From Nocardia brasiliensis IFM 10847 (GTDB lineage Bacteria; Actinomycetota; Actinomycetes; Mycobacteriales; Mycobacteriaceae): DNA of 42,803 bases. The notes below the pieces were generated by a model. The model was not told the DNA's origin, did no database searches, and saw nothing but the letters and a program-made list of their open reading frames with translations. A program made the position numbers and the translations under genes. Numbering within the stretch: position 1 is the stretch's first letter; each line of letters starts with the position of its first letter. Below are positions 34,070-42,520 of this stretch, one piece after another. Location of the stretch: the NCBI RefSeq assembly GCF_000710915.1, contig NZ_BAUA01000025.1, positions 1-42,803 of the forward strand, given 5' to 3'.

Positions 34070-34805
34070 GCGCGACCCCGAAGCCGGCCTCGCGCGCCCG
34101 CAGGATCGCGTTCGCGCGATCGCACACCCCGAGCTTGAGAAAGATCGCCGAGAGATAGTTGCTCACCGTCTTGGAGGCCAGATGCAGCCGTCCCGCGATC
34201 GCCGCGTTGGACAGGCCCGCCGCGACCAGCTCCAGCACCTCGCGTTCGCGGACGGTGAGGTCGGCGAACGCGACGACCTCCACCGCGGCCGGCTGCCCGG
34301 TGATCCGCGCCAGCGCCTCGGCGCTACCCGGGCTGAACACCGCCCATCCGGCGGCCGCGCCGGCCACCGCCCGGACGATGCCCTCCGCGGTGCTCGACTT
34401 GTCGACATAACCGCGCGCGCCCGCCTTGATCGCGGCCCGCACGGCGTCGTCGTCCTCGTCCATGCCGAACACCAGCACCGCCAGTCCCGGACAGGTGCGC
34501 AGGATATCGGTGATCACCCGGTGGGTCCGCTCCTGCGACAACAGCAGGCCGAGCACCACGACGTCCGGTCGCTCCCGCAGGGCCTGCCGGGTCAGTTCGC
34601 TGACCGTCGCGGCCTCCCCGACAATGGTGAATTCGGCGACCGCGGCCAGCATCGAGCGCAGGCCCGCCCGGACCACGGCATGCTGGTCGGCCAGCACCAC
34701 GGTGATCTGCGGAACCGGTGCCTCGGTTACCGAATCATCTTGCGCCACATGCCATCCGGCGCTCTGCGTCGACCGGAGCCGCCGGTGACCATTTCTCGTG
34801 TTCAC
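34062..34805 (-). CDS. LuxR/NarL-type regulator with degenerate receiver domain
   Basis: A 247-aa protein with a receiver domain (about residues 33-150) and a LuxR-type HTH (LTVREREVLELVAAGLSNAAIAGRLHLASKTVSNYLSAIFLKLGV). The receiver is degenerate. The acidic pair is D40-Q41 rather than DD. The phospho-Asp position is G86 (PDVVVLGLLLS where DVVLLDLxMP is expected), and the switch Thr/Ser is G114 (LVFGMDEDD). K136 is retained. Phosphorylation is therefore unlikely. It converges on lanB, with the palindrome TCAGCTGA encoding both stops. The GTG at 34805 follows GGGGGT; a GTG inside WHVAQDD is an alternative start. It likely controls the lanthipeptide cluster. Confidence 0.88.
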   Translation of the reverse strand: MNTRNGHRRLRSTQSAGWHVAQDDSVTEAPVPQITVVLADQHAVVRAGLRSMLAAVAEFTIVGEAATVSELTRQALRERPDVVVLGLLLSQERTHRVITDILRTCPGLAVLVFGMDEDDDAVRAAIKAGARGYVDKSSTAEGIVRAVAGAAAGWAVFSPGSAEALARITGQPAAVEVVAFADLTVREREVLELVAAGLSNAAIAGRLHLASKTVSNYLSAIFLKLGVCDRANAILRAREAGFGVALS

Positions 34806-34897
34806 GCCACCCCCGGACGGGTTCGAACGTCGGATGTCTCAACTGACTGAGAATGGCCGACGCCGCCGCTCAGGGGAAGATCCCGGACCGCTGGTCG

Positions 34898-34933
34898 AAC
34901 CTCGTCGCGCCGATCCGCCGGCGCGACGAGGTT
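34898..34933. terminator. Strong hairpin terminator after dnaE
   Basis: AACCTCGTCGCGCCG (34898-34912) pairs perfectly over 15 bp with CGGCGCGACGAGGTT (34919-34933), 6-nt loop. It abuts the dnaE stop codon. No U-tract. Confidence 0.8.
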
Positions 34934-37900
34934 CAGGTCAGGACTTTGACGCCGCGGACCGCGCGTAGCTCACCGAGCAGCGCCGGGCTGACGGTGACCG
35001 GGTAGTCCTCGATCGCCAGCATGGTCCGCCGCTGCCGATAGCACAGTGCGAGGTGCACCGGCGTGCCGCCGGGATGGGCCAGCAGCACCGACTTCAACTC
35101 CCGCACGCTGTCGCGATCGGTGTTGCGGGCGTTGATCTCCAGCATCAGGGGTGCCTGTCGCCGGTGCTCGTCCAGGTGTGCCAGGTCCAGAGCGGCCAAG
35201 TGGGCGCCGAACAGCGCCAGTTTGTCCTCTCGCCAGTTCACCCTTCCCTCGACGACCACCACCGCGTCCACCATCAGCTCCGCCGCGAAGACGCTGTAGC
35301 TCTTCGGGAAGAACAGCACCTCCACGGCGGCGTCGAGGTCCTCTATCACCGCGATCGCCCAGCTCTCGCCCTTCTTGTTGACGCGTCGCTCCAGCGCCGA
35401 GATCATGCCCGCGATGGTGACGGTCCCGTCCCGCGGCGGATTGGCGAGCAGCGCCGCGATCGGCTTCGGGGCGTGCTTGCGCAACAGGTGATCGGCACCG
35501 TCGAGCGGGTGGCCCGAGACATACAGGCCCAGCATTTCGCGTTCCAGCCCGAGCAGTTCGTCGCGCGGCCATTCCGCTGCCTCGAAACTCAGATGCGCCA
35601 GGGGAGAGGATGATTCGGTCTCCGCGTCGCCGTCGCCGAACAGATCGAACTGGCCCATCGCCTGCTGGCGTTTCAATCCGGTGACGGCGTCCACCGCGTC
35701 CTCGTGGACATCGGCGAGCGCCTTGCGCGAGTGACCGAACGAATCGAACGCACCCGCCTTGATCAGCGACTCCAGCACGCGCTTGTTGCAGCAGACCAGC
35801 TCGGACTTCTCGACGAAATCCGCGAATGAGGCGTATTTCCCTTTCCGCGTGCGGGTTTCGATGATCGAGTCGACCACATTGGCGCCTACGTTGCGGACGC
35901 CGCCGAGCCCGAACCGGATGTCGGTGCCGACCGCGGCGAACCGCAGCGAGGACTCGTTGACGTCCGGCGCCAGCACCTTGATGCCGAGCTGACGGCACTC
36001 GGACAGATAGACGGCCGACTTGTCCTTGTTGTCGGCGACCGAAGTCAGCAGTGCCGCCATGTATTCGGCGGGATAGTTGGCCTTGAGGTAGGCCGTCCAA
36101 TAGCCGACCAGCGCATAGCCTGCCGCGTGCGATTTGTTGAACGCGTACCCGGCGAACGGAAGCACGGTATCCCACAGTGCCTGCACCGCTTCGTCGGAGA
36201 AGCCGTTGTCCCGCATGCCCGCTCGGAAGCCCTCGAACTCCTTCTCCAGCACGTCGAGCTCTTTTTGCCCATCGCCCGGCGCAGCACGTCCGCGCGGCCC
36301 ATCGAGAACCCGGCGACCCGCTGCGCGATCTGCATGATCTGCTCCTGATACACGACCAGGCCATAGGTTTCGGCCAGGATGTCGCGCAGCGGCTCGGCGA
36401 GTTCGGCATGGATCGGCACAATCTGTTGCCGGTCGTTCTTGCGGTCGGCGTAGTTGTTGTGCGTGTTCATCGCCATCGGTCCCGGCCGATACAGCGCGTT
36501 GACCGCGACGATGTCCTCGAATCCGGTGGGGATCAGCCGCCGCAGCAGATCACGCATCGCGGCGCCGTCGAGCTGGAACACGCCCAGGCTCTCGCCGCGG
36601 CCCAGCAGCGCATAGGTTTTCGCGTCGTCGGTGCCCAGTGTGTCGAGATCGACCGTCTCGCCGCGATTGGCCCGGATGTTGTCGATCGCGTCGCCGATCA
36701 CGGTGAGGTTGCGCAGGCCGAGGAAGTCCATCTTGAGCAGGCCGACGGCTTCGCAGGACGGGTAGTCCCAGCCGGTGATCATCGCGCCGTCCTCGCGCCG
36801 CCACAGCGGTACCACGTGCAACAGCGGCTCCGCGGACATGATCACCGCGCAGGCGTGCACGCCCGCATTGCGGATCAGCCCCTCGAGGCCGCGCGCGGTC
36901 TCCATGATGGTGGCGACGTCGCGATCGGTGTCGAGCAGCGCGCGCACCTCCGCTGCCTCCGGGTAGCGCTCGTGCGCCGGATCGGTGATACCGGACAGCG
37001 GAATATCCTTGGCGGCGACCGGCGGCGGCAGGGCCTTGGAGATGCGGTCCGCGATCGCGAAACCGGCTTGGCCGTAGTGCACGCGCGCCGAATCCTTGAT
37101 GGCCGCTTTGGTTTTGATCTTGCCGAAGGTGATCACCTGCGCCACGCGGTCGGCCCCGTACTTCTCGGTCGCGTAGCGCACCATCTCACCGCGCCGGCGA
37201 TCGTCGAAGTCCATGTCGATATCGGGCATGGACATGCGCTCGGGATTCAAGAACCGTTCGAACAGCAGCCCGTGCACGATCGGATCGAGGTTGGTGATGC
37301 CCATCGCGTACGCCACCAGCGATCCGGCCGCCGACCCGCGCCCCGGGCCCACCCGAATACCCTCGGCGCGTGCGTGTTCCATCAGATCCGCGGTGATCAG
37401 GAAGTATGCGGGAAAGCCCTTCTCGACGATGATGCCGATCTCGAACTCCGCCCGGTGCCGGTACTCCTCGGTGACCCCGCCGGGTAGCCGCCGGGACAGA
37501 CCGCGCATGACCTCCGCGTGGAACCACGAGTTCACATCGTGGCCGGGCGGCGGTGCGTAGACCGGCATCCGGTCCCGGTGTCGCCACACTTCGGCATAGG
37601 ATTCGACCCGCTCGGCGATCGCGACGGTGTTGTCCGCCGCGCCGGGCACCTGCGCGTCCCAGCAGGCGCGCATCTCCTCGGCCGAGCGCAGGTGGTATCC
37701 GTTGCCGTCGAATTTGAACCTGGTCGGATCGTTCAGGGTCTTACCTGCTTGTACGCAGAGTAGCGCGGCGTGGGCCTCGGCCTGATCCTTGCGCACGTAG
37801 TGCGAATCATTGGTGGCCAGCGGTGGCAGGTCGAGTTTGCGGCTGATCTCCAGTAGGCCGTCACGCACCGATCGTTCGATCGGCAGGCCGTGATCCATCA

Positions 37901-38483
37901 ACTCCACGAAAAAGCTGTCCCTGCCGAAGATGTCGCGATAGTCGGCGGCGGCCTGCATCGCTTCCGCGTGCTGTCCCAGGCGCAGGCGGGTTTGCACTTC
38001 GCCCGAGGGGCACCCGGTCGTGGCGATGATCCCGGCGGCGTGCCGGGCGATGAGCTCACGGTCCATCCGCGGTTTGCGGTAGTAGCCCTCCATGCTCGCC
38101 AGCGAGGACAACGCGAACAGATTGCGCAGGCCCTGCGCGGTGCGCGCGAGCATCGTCATGTGGGTGTACGCGCCGCCGCCCGAGACATCGCCGCCGATGC
38201 CCTCCCCGTTGGCGCCGCGCTGGCCCGAGTGTCCCCAGAACACGGGCTTCTTGTGCAACCTGCTGCCGGGTGCGACATAGGCCTCGATGCCGATGACGGG
38301 TTTGATGCCGACTTTCGTGGCGTGCTGGTAGAACTCGTCCGCGCCGAACATGTTGCCGTGGTCGGTCATGCCCACCGCGGTCATGCCGAGCCGGTCCGCC
38401 TCGTCGAACAACGGTTTGATCTTCGCCGCGCCGTCGAGCATCGAGTACTCGGTGTGCACGTGCAGGTGAACGAACGAAGACAA
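34933..38483 (-). pseudogene. dnaE: DNA polymerase III alpha subunit (DnaE1 type), interrupted by a one-base frameshift
   Basis: The two frames together encode about 1180 aa, normal for actinobacterial DnaE1. The N-terminal frame has the PHP domain ([31 protein letters not shown]) and the catalytic aspartates in [16 protein letters not shown], and runs in family register to RRAMGKK. There the frame shifts by -1 at an A5 run (36262-36266), and the rest of the palm/fingers, helix-hairpin-helix and OB region ([34 protein letters not shown] onward) continues in the other frame to 34933. With six A's the reading would be [10 protein letters not shown], uninterrupted. The start is a TTG with GGAGGG six bases upstream. 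A sequencing error, a real lesion in a paralogue or ribosomal frameshifting are all open. Confidence 0.85.
36262..36266 (-). other. Frameshift site in dnaE (A5 run)
   Basis: On the coding strand the site reads ATGGGCAAAAAGAGCTCG. The upstream frame reads GGC-AAA-AAG-AGC and leaves the conserved sequence, while the family sequence resumes with GAG-CTC-GAC in the -1 frame. A -1 slip on C-AAA-AAG would restore [11 protein letters not shown] see no upstream Shine-Dalgarno stimulator or convincing downstream stem-loop of the dnaX kind. Confidence 0.8.
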
Positions 38484-38581
38484 CAGACGCCCTCCAAGGC
38501 TGCGACCCGGGTTCGGATCGCCCTATTCGAGCCGAGGGGGTGCGGGGCGTCAAACAATCGACAGGCGTTACGGAACAACCA

Positions 38582-39526
38582 TCAGTTGTCGTCCCAGCGT
38601 CCGCCGCCGGCTTCGGCCGGCGGCAGCCACTGGGTTCGCGGATCGAAGGGCCGGAACCCGGCCGCGACGTAATCGGCGAGGTGCCGCAGCGCGGAGCGCT
38701 GGTTGTCGCGATGCCACAGCATCGAATGGGGGTAGCCGGGTGCGGGATCGACGACCGGAAGCTGCACGATCTCCGGATGCCAAGGGGCACGCAGACGTTC
38801 GCCGGTGAACACGTAACTGTCCGTGGTGCAGGCGATGTCGTCGAGCAGATGATCCAAGCCGAAATCGGGGCCGGTGGTATCGATGGTGAGGCCGAAAGCC
38901 CCGGCGAGATCGTCATAGAACCGGGCCCATTCGCTGCCCGGCACATTGCTCGGCATGCGGGCGATCGACTCTGCCAGCTCACGCAGGCGGACCTGACGGC
39001 GAGTCGCGAGCGGGTGCTTGCGGCTGACAAGGATGTGCAGCGGCTCGAAATAGGCGGGAATATGGGTGATCACAGGGTCGAGCGGGCCGATCGCGCGGGC
39101 GAACGCGACATCGATCGTGCCGTTGGCGAGGGCGGGTAATCCGCTGCGCAGCCCGCTGGAGGTGATGATGTCGATCTCGAAGTCGGGGTGGGCCGCATGG
39201 AAGGCTCTGATCAATTCCGTTGCCGCGAGGCGGGTTCCGAGCACGTCCACCCGCAGCGGACGCTCCCGTTCCCGCACCGCGGCGGTGGCCTGGTCGGCGA
39301 GCGCGAGCAGGGCCCGGGCCTGGGGCAGGAAGGCCGCGCCGACCTCGGTCAAGCCGGTGCCGGTGCGGGTGCGCCGCAGCAGTGTGGCGCCCAGGCCCGC
39401 TTCGAGTTTCGCGATGCGCTTGGAGATCGCCTGCTGGGTCAGTTTCAGTTGGTCGGCGGCGTCGCCGAAATGCTGGTGATCAGCGATCGCGAGGAAGGCG
39501 CGCACCGCACCGAGGTCCAGTTCCAC
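38582..39526 (-). CDS. LysR-family transcriptional regulator
   Basis: A 314-aa LTTR. The winged HTH is ADHQHFGDAADQLKLTQQAISKRIAKLEAGLGATLLRRT. The effector domain follows from LRVDVLGTRLAATELI, with a typical HPDFEIDIITSSGLR strand and a PLHILVSRKHPLA hinge block. The GTG start has AAAGGA seven bases upstream. A perfect palindrome 14 bp upstream is a likely autoregulatory site. It lies downstream of the ECHDC3-like gene on the same strand. Its target genes and inducer are not evident. Confidence 0.9.
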   Translation of the reverse strand: MELDLGAVRAFLAIADHQHFGDAADQLKLTQQAISKRIAKLEAGLGATLLRRTRTGTGLTEVGAAFLPQARALLALADQATAAVRERERPLRVDVLGTRLAATELIRAFHAAHPDFEIDIITSSGLRSGLPALANGTIDVAFARAIGPLDPVITHIPAYFEPLHILVSRKHPLATRRQVRLRELAESIARMPSNVPGSEWARFYDDLAGAFGLTIDTTGPDFGLDHLLDDIACTTDSYVFTGERLRAPWHPEIVQLPVVDPAPGYPHSMLWHRDNQRSALRHLADYVAAGFRPFDPRTQWLPPAEAGGGRWDDN

Positions 39527-39540
39527 CCGGCTGTCCTTTC

Positions 39541-39555
39541 ACAACTGACAGTTGT
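39541..39555. promoter_or_regulatory. Perfect palindrome upstream of LysR gene
   Basis: ACAACT-GAC-AGTTGT is a perfect 6-3-6 inverted repeat 14 bp before the LysR start, of the size and position of a LysR-type box for autorepression. Confidence 0.55.
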
Positions 39556-39594
39556 CGACAGCGGGCACGGTACGGCATTCGGCGGCGACGGCTC

Positions 39595-40368
39595 TCAATA
39601 CCCGCGCCAGACCGGTGTGCGTTTCTCGAGAAACGCGTGCATGCCCTCCTGCGCGTCGCAGGTCATGGCATTGGTCGCCATCACCTCGCCCATCTGCTCG
39701 TAGGCCTGGGGTTGCGGCAGGTCGATCTGGTGGTAGAAGGCTTGTTTGCCGATGCGCAGCGTGGAAGGGCTGGCCTGCGCGATCGACTCGGCGAGTTCGT
39801 GGGTGCGCGCGGCCAGGGCGTCGGCGGGGACCACCTCGTTGATCAAGCCCCAGTCCGCAGCGGTCGGCGCGTCGATCACGGCGCCGGTCAGCAGCAGTTG
39901 CATCGCCCGTTTGCGGCCGATGGCCCGGCTCACCGCGACCATCGGTGTCGAACAGAACAGGCCGATCCGAACCCCGGGGGTCCCGAACACGGCGTCAGGA
40001 GTGGCGAGGGCGAGATCGCAGGTGGCGACGAGCTGGCACCCCGCGGCGACAGCAGGTCCTTGCACGGACGCGAGCACCGGCTGCGGGATCTGCTGGATCG
40101 TCTGCATCAATTCGATACAGGCGGCGAAGAGGGCGCGTTCGTCGTCGAGCGAACGGTCCACCAGTTCGCCGAGATCGTGACCCGCGCAGAAGGCGCGGCC
40201 CGCCGCTCGGATCACCACCACGGCGATCTCGCTGCTCCCGCCGAATTCCCGCAACGCGGCAGTGAGCTCGGCCATCATGTTGGCGGACAACGGGTTCCGC
40301 TGATCGGGGCGGTTCAGCGTGAGATACCCGATCCGAGCTCGCTGCTCGGTCACAACGTAGCTGCTCAT
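39595..40368 (-). CDS. Enoyl-CoA hydratase/isomerase family protein, ECHDC3-like
   Basis: A 257-aa crotonase-fold protein. The oxyanion-hole blocks are AFCAGHDLGEL and GPAVAAGCQLVATCDLALA. The two catalytic glutamates of true enoyl-CoA hydratases are missing: GCQL replaces GCEL, and GVRIGLFCST replaces the PExxLG-type block. The signature GTPGVRIGLFCSTPMVAVSRAIGRK resembles the ECHDC3 subgroup, so hydratase activity is doubtful and another CoA-ester reaction is possible. No Shine-Dalgarno sequence precedes the ATG; TAGACA ends seven bases upstream, consistent with leaderless translation. Divergent from the amidotransferase gene. Confidence 0.88.
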   Translation of the reverse strand: MSSYVVTEQRARIGYLTLNRPDQRNPLSANMMAELTAALREFGGSSEIAVVVIRAAGRAFCAGHDLGELVDRSLDDERALFAACIELMQTIQQIPQPVLASVQGPAVAAGCQLVATCDLALATPDAVFGTPGVRIGLFCSTPMVAVSRAIGRKRAMQLLLTGAVIDAPTAADWGLINEVVPADALAARTHELAESIAQASPSTLRIGKQAFYHQIDLPQPQAYEQMGEVMATNAMTCDAQEGMHAFLEKRTPVWRGY

Positions 40369-40523
40369 ATCGGCATGTCTACCAGTCGGGTGGTCCGTCG
40401 GCGGCGCTTTCGGCGGCGGTCCCGGCATCGGAGCCCGACGTTGTGCCGGAGTCGGCGTCGCGGTTCGAACACGCCGACGACCGGGGGGCTCCCTTCCGGC
40501 CACCGGTCTTGCACAATCGGTGC

Positions 40524-41270
40524 ATGCCCAAGCCTTTTCTGCTGCTGCAACTGCGGCCCGAGCGTGCCGCCGCGGATGACGAGTACCACGCCATCCTGCG
40601 GGCGGGCGAACTCGACGCCGGCGACGTGGTGCGCGTGCGGATGGAGGAGGGCTTGCCCGACCTCACCCTCGACGACTACGCCGCGGTCATCGTCGGCGGC
40701 GGACCCAGCAATGTCGGCAATGCCGACGCCGAAAAGTACGACTATCAACGGCGCTTCGAGCCCGCGTTGAAGAAGCTGCTCACCGAGGTTGTCAGCCGTG
40801 ACTTCCCCTACCTCGGGGCCTGCTACGGACTCAGTGTGCTCGCGGATGTGCTGGGCGGCACGGTCAGCACCGAGAACTACGGCGAGACCGCGGGCGCGCA
40901 GACCATCGAACTGACCGACGAGGCCGGCGAAGACCCACTTCTGCAAGGGATTCCGCGGACCTTCCGGGCCTTCGTCGGGCACAAGGAGGCGTGCCAGGCG
41001 GTACCGCCCGAGGCGGTTCTGCTCGCCGGTTCCGCCGACTGCCCGGTCCAGATGATCCGCGTCGCCCGCAATGTCTACGCCACCCAGTTCCACCCCGAAC
41101 TCGACGGCGACGGCCTCGCCCTCCGCATCGAGATATACCGCCACGCAGGCTACTTCGACCCGGACGAGGCCGACTATCTCACCCGCCTCGGCCACCAGGA
41201 AACCATCACCGCACCCAAACAGATCCTGCGCCGCTTCGTCCTGCGTTATGGCGGTGCGGCGGCGGCTTGA
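40524..41270 (+). CDS. Class I glutamine amidotransferase domain protein
   Basis: A 248-aa stand-alone GATase1. The nucleophile Cys lies in the elbow YLGACYGLSVLADVLGG, and the His-Glu of the triad are in ATQFHPELDGDGL. GGGPSNVGNAD marks the oxyanion region. GMP-synthase-like stand-alone members of this type transfer or hydrolyse glutamine amide for unknown substrates. The frame is open from 40443, but ATG 40524 fits the family N-terminus (KPFLLLQLRPE). No Shine-Dalgarno sequence is visible; a CACAAT box six bases upstream suggests a leaderless start. Confidence 0.9.
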   Translation: MPKPFLLLQLRPERAAADDEYHAILRAGELDAGDVVRVRMEEGLPDLTLDDYAAVIVGGGPSNVGNADAEKYDYQRRFEPALKKLLTEVVSRDFPYLGACYGLSVLADVLGGTVSTENYGETAGAQTIELTDEAGEDPLLQGIPRTFRAFVGHKEACQAVPPEAVLLAGSADCPVQMIRVARNVYATQFHPELDGDGLALRIEIYRHAGYFDPDEADYLTRLGHQETITAPKQILRRFVLRYGGAAAA

Positions 41271-41279
41271 CCGGGGAAG

Positions 41280-41747
41280 CTATCCGGCCGCTGTGCGTCG
41301 CTCGTAGCGCGACCGTGCGCGGTCGTAGGCGGCGCGCAGGAACCGACGGGCCGAATCGCTGGTCCGGGCAGCGGGATCGACGACGGAGAGCCAGCCCGCG
41401 GCGGCGTAGGTGGGGTGGGGGAGGAAGATGTCGGTTCGGCTGTAGTCGAGGTCGGCGGGCACCTCGCGGGGCGGGTAGCCGAGGGTTTCGGTGAAAATGT
41501 CCTTACCGGCGGAGATGTTGAGGCGGAAAGCGTCCGGGCGGTTCAGGCGAGAGTTCTGATCGTCGGGATAGTCCTTGGTGACGACCGTGGCGAACGGTTG
41601 GGTGTTGGTCGGGACGACACCGTCGGGGGAGTAGTAGAAGAACTTGTCGCCCCACGCGATCTCCGGGGTGCCGTCGCCCGGACCCGGCGCCAGGACGAGG
41701 ATGCCGTCGAGGCCGGTGAGCAGGTCGATGATCTCGTCTATCGTCAT
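41280..41747 (-). CDS. DUF6194 family protein
   Basis: A 155-aa protein with the sequence ITx/DLLTGLDGILVLAPGPGDGTPEIAWGDKFFYYSPDG, then TQPFATVVTKDYPDD, DAFRLNISAGKDIF and HPTYAAAGWLSVVDP, a pattern I recall for the DUF6194 family of actinobacteria. The role is unknown; the fold resembles small MmcQ/YjbR-like proteins (FRLNI, HP-Y--W--V). ATG 41747 is chosen over an upstream in-frame TTG at 41768; neither has a clear ribosome binding site. It converges on the amidotransferase gene with a 9-bp gap. Confidence 0.8.
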   Translation of the reverse strand: MTIDEIIDLLTGLDGILVLAPGPGDGTPEIAWGDKFFYYSPDGVVPTNTQPFATVVTKDYPDDQNSRLNRPDAFRLNISAGKDIFTETLGYPPREVPADLDYSRTDIFLPHPTYAAAGWLSVVDPAARTSDSARRFLRAAYDRARSRYERRTAAG

Positions 41748-41809
41748 AGGTTCGAGCGTCTCATTCAATTGCTTGTGTGGACCTAGGACGCAGTGACGAG
41801 GAGTTCTGC

Positions 41810-42520
41810 GTGAAAAACCTCAACTCGCAGGTCATGCGAACCGTAGACGTCGCCCGACGGGCGGGGTACTCGGTGCAGCAGATCCGCAATCTCGAACGCG
41901 ACGGTGTGCTGCCGGCCGCCGAGCGCACCCCGACGGGGCATCGGGTCTATCGCGAAGCGCATCTGCACGCCGCGCTGGCCTATCGTGCGCTCGCCGCGGG
42001 CGCGGGGCCGGTGGCGGCCAAACAGGTTCTCCGCACTGTGCACACCGGTTCCTTCGCCGAGGCCCTGGCTCTGCTCGACGCCGCACACGCTCAGTTGCAC
42101 ACCGAACGCGTCGAACTCGCGCACGCCAAGGCGGCCGCCGATGCCATCGCCGCCGAACCGATTGCGGCCGTGCGCGATTCGGACTCGATGACGGTGTCCG
42201 AACTGGCCGGTGCACTGGGCGTCCGCGCATCGACGCTGCGGTATTGGGACGCAGCAGGTCTCGTCGTTCCCGACCGTGACCGAACCGCCCGCCGCTACAC
42301 CCCGAGCCAGGTCCGTGACGCCCGGATCGTTCACCAGCTGCGGCGTGCGGGTTACCGAATCCCGCAGTTACGCAACGTTCTTCCGGAGCTTCGCCGGGCG
42401 CACGATGCTGCCGATGTGCACGTTGCGCTCGCTGCTCGGGATGCTGCGCTCGCCGCTCGTTCCCGCGCGCTGCTCGCTGCCGCTGCCGCCCTGCAGTCGC
42501 TCGTCGGCGTTGGGCCCTGA
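41810..42520 (+). CDS. Regulator with two MerR-type DNA-binding domains
   Basis: A 236-aa protein containing two MerR winged-helix modules. The first is residues 9-60 (MRTVDVARRAGYSVQQIRNLERDGVLPAAERTPTGHRVY) and the second residues 127-180 (MTVSELAGALGVRASTLRYWDAAGLVVPDRDRTARRYT). They are joined by an Ala-rich helical segment of about 65 aa. The second is followed by an arginine- and alanine-rich helix rather than a ligand-binding domain. Normal MerR proteins have one HTH and dimerise through a coiled coil, so this may bind a pseudo-palindrome as a monomer. The GTG at 41810 has GAGGAG six bases upstream and is preferred to the open frame from 41777. Confidence 0.85.
   Translation: MKNLNSQVMRTVDVARRAGYSVQQIRNLERDGVLPAAERTPTGHRVYREAHLHAALAYRALAAGAGPVAAKQVLRTVHTGSFAEALALLDAAHAQLHTERVELAHAKAAADAIAAEPIAAVRDSDSMTVSELAGALGVRASTLRYWDAAGLVVPDRDRTARRYTPSQVRDARIVHQLRRAGYRIPQLRNVLPELRRAHDAADVHVALAARDAALAARSRALLAAAAALQSLVGVGP

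Noticed and set aside
36240..36300. Programmed ribosomal frameshifting as the firm explanation for dnaE
   Set aside because: C-AAA-AAG is a possible slip site, but no internal Shine-Dalgarno or stable downstream hairpin is visible, so a sequencing error at the homopolymer is at least as likely.
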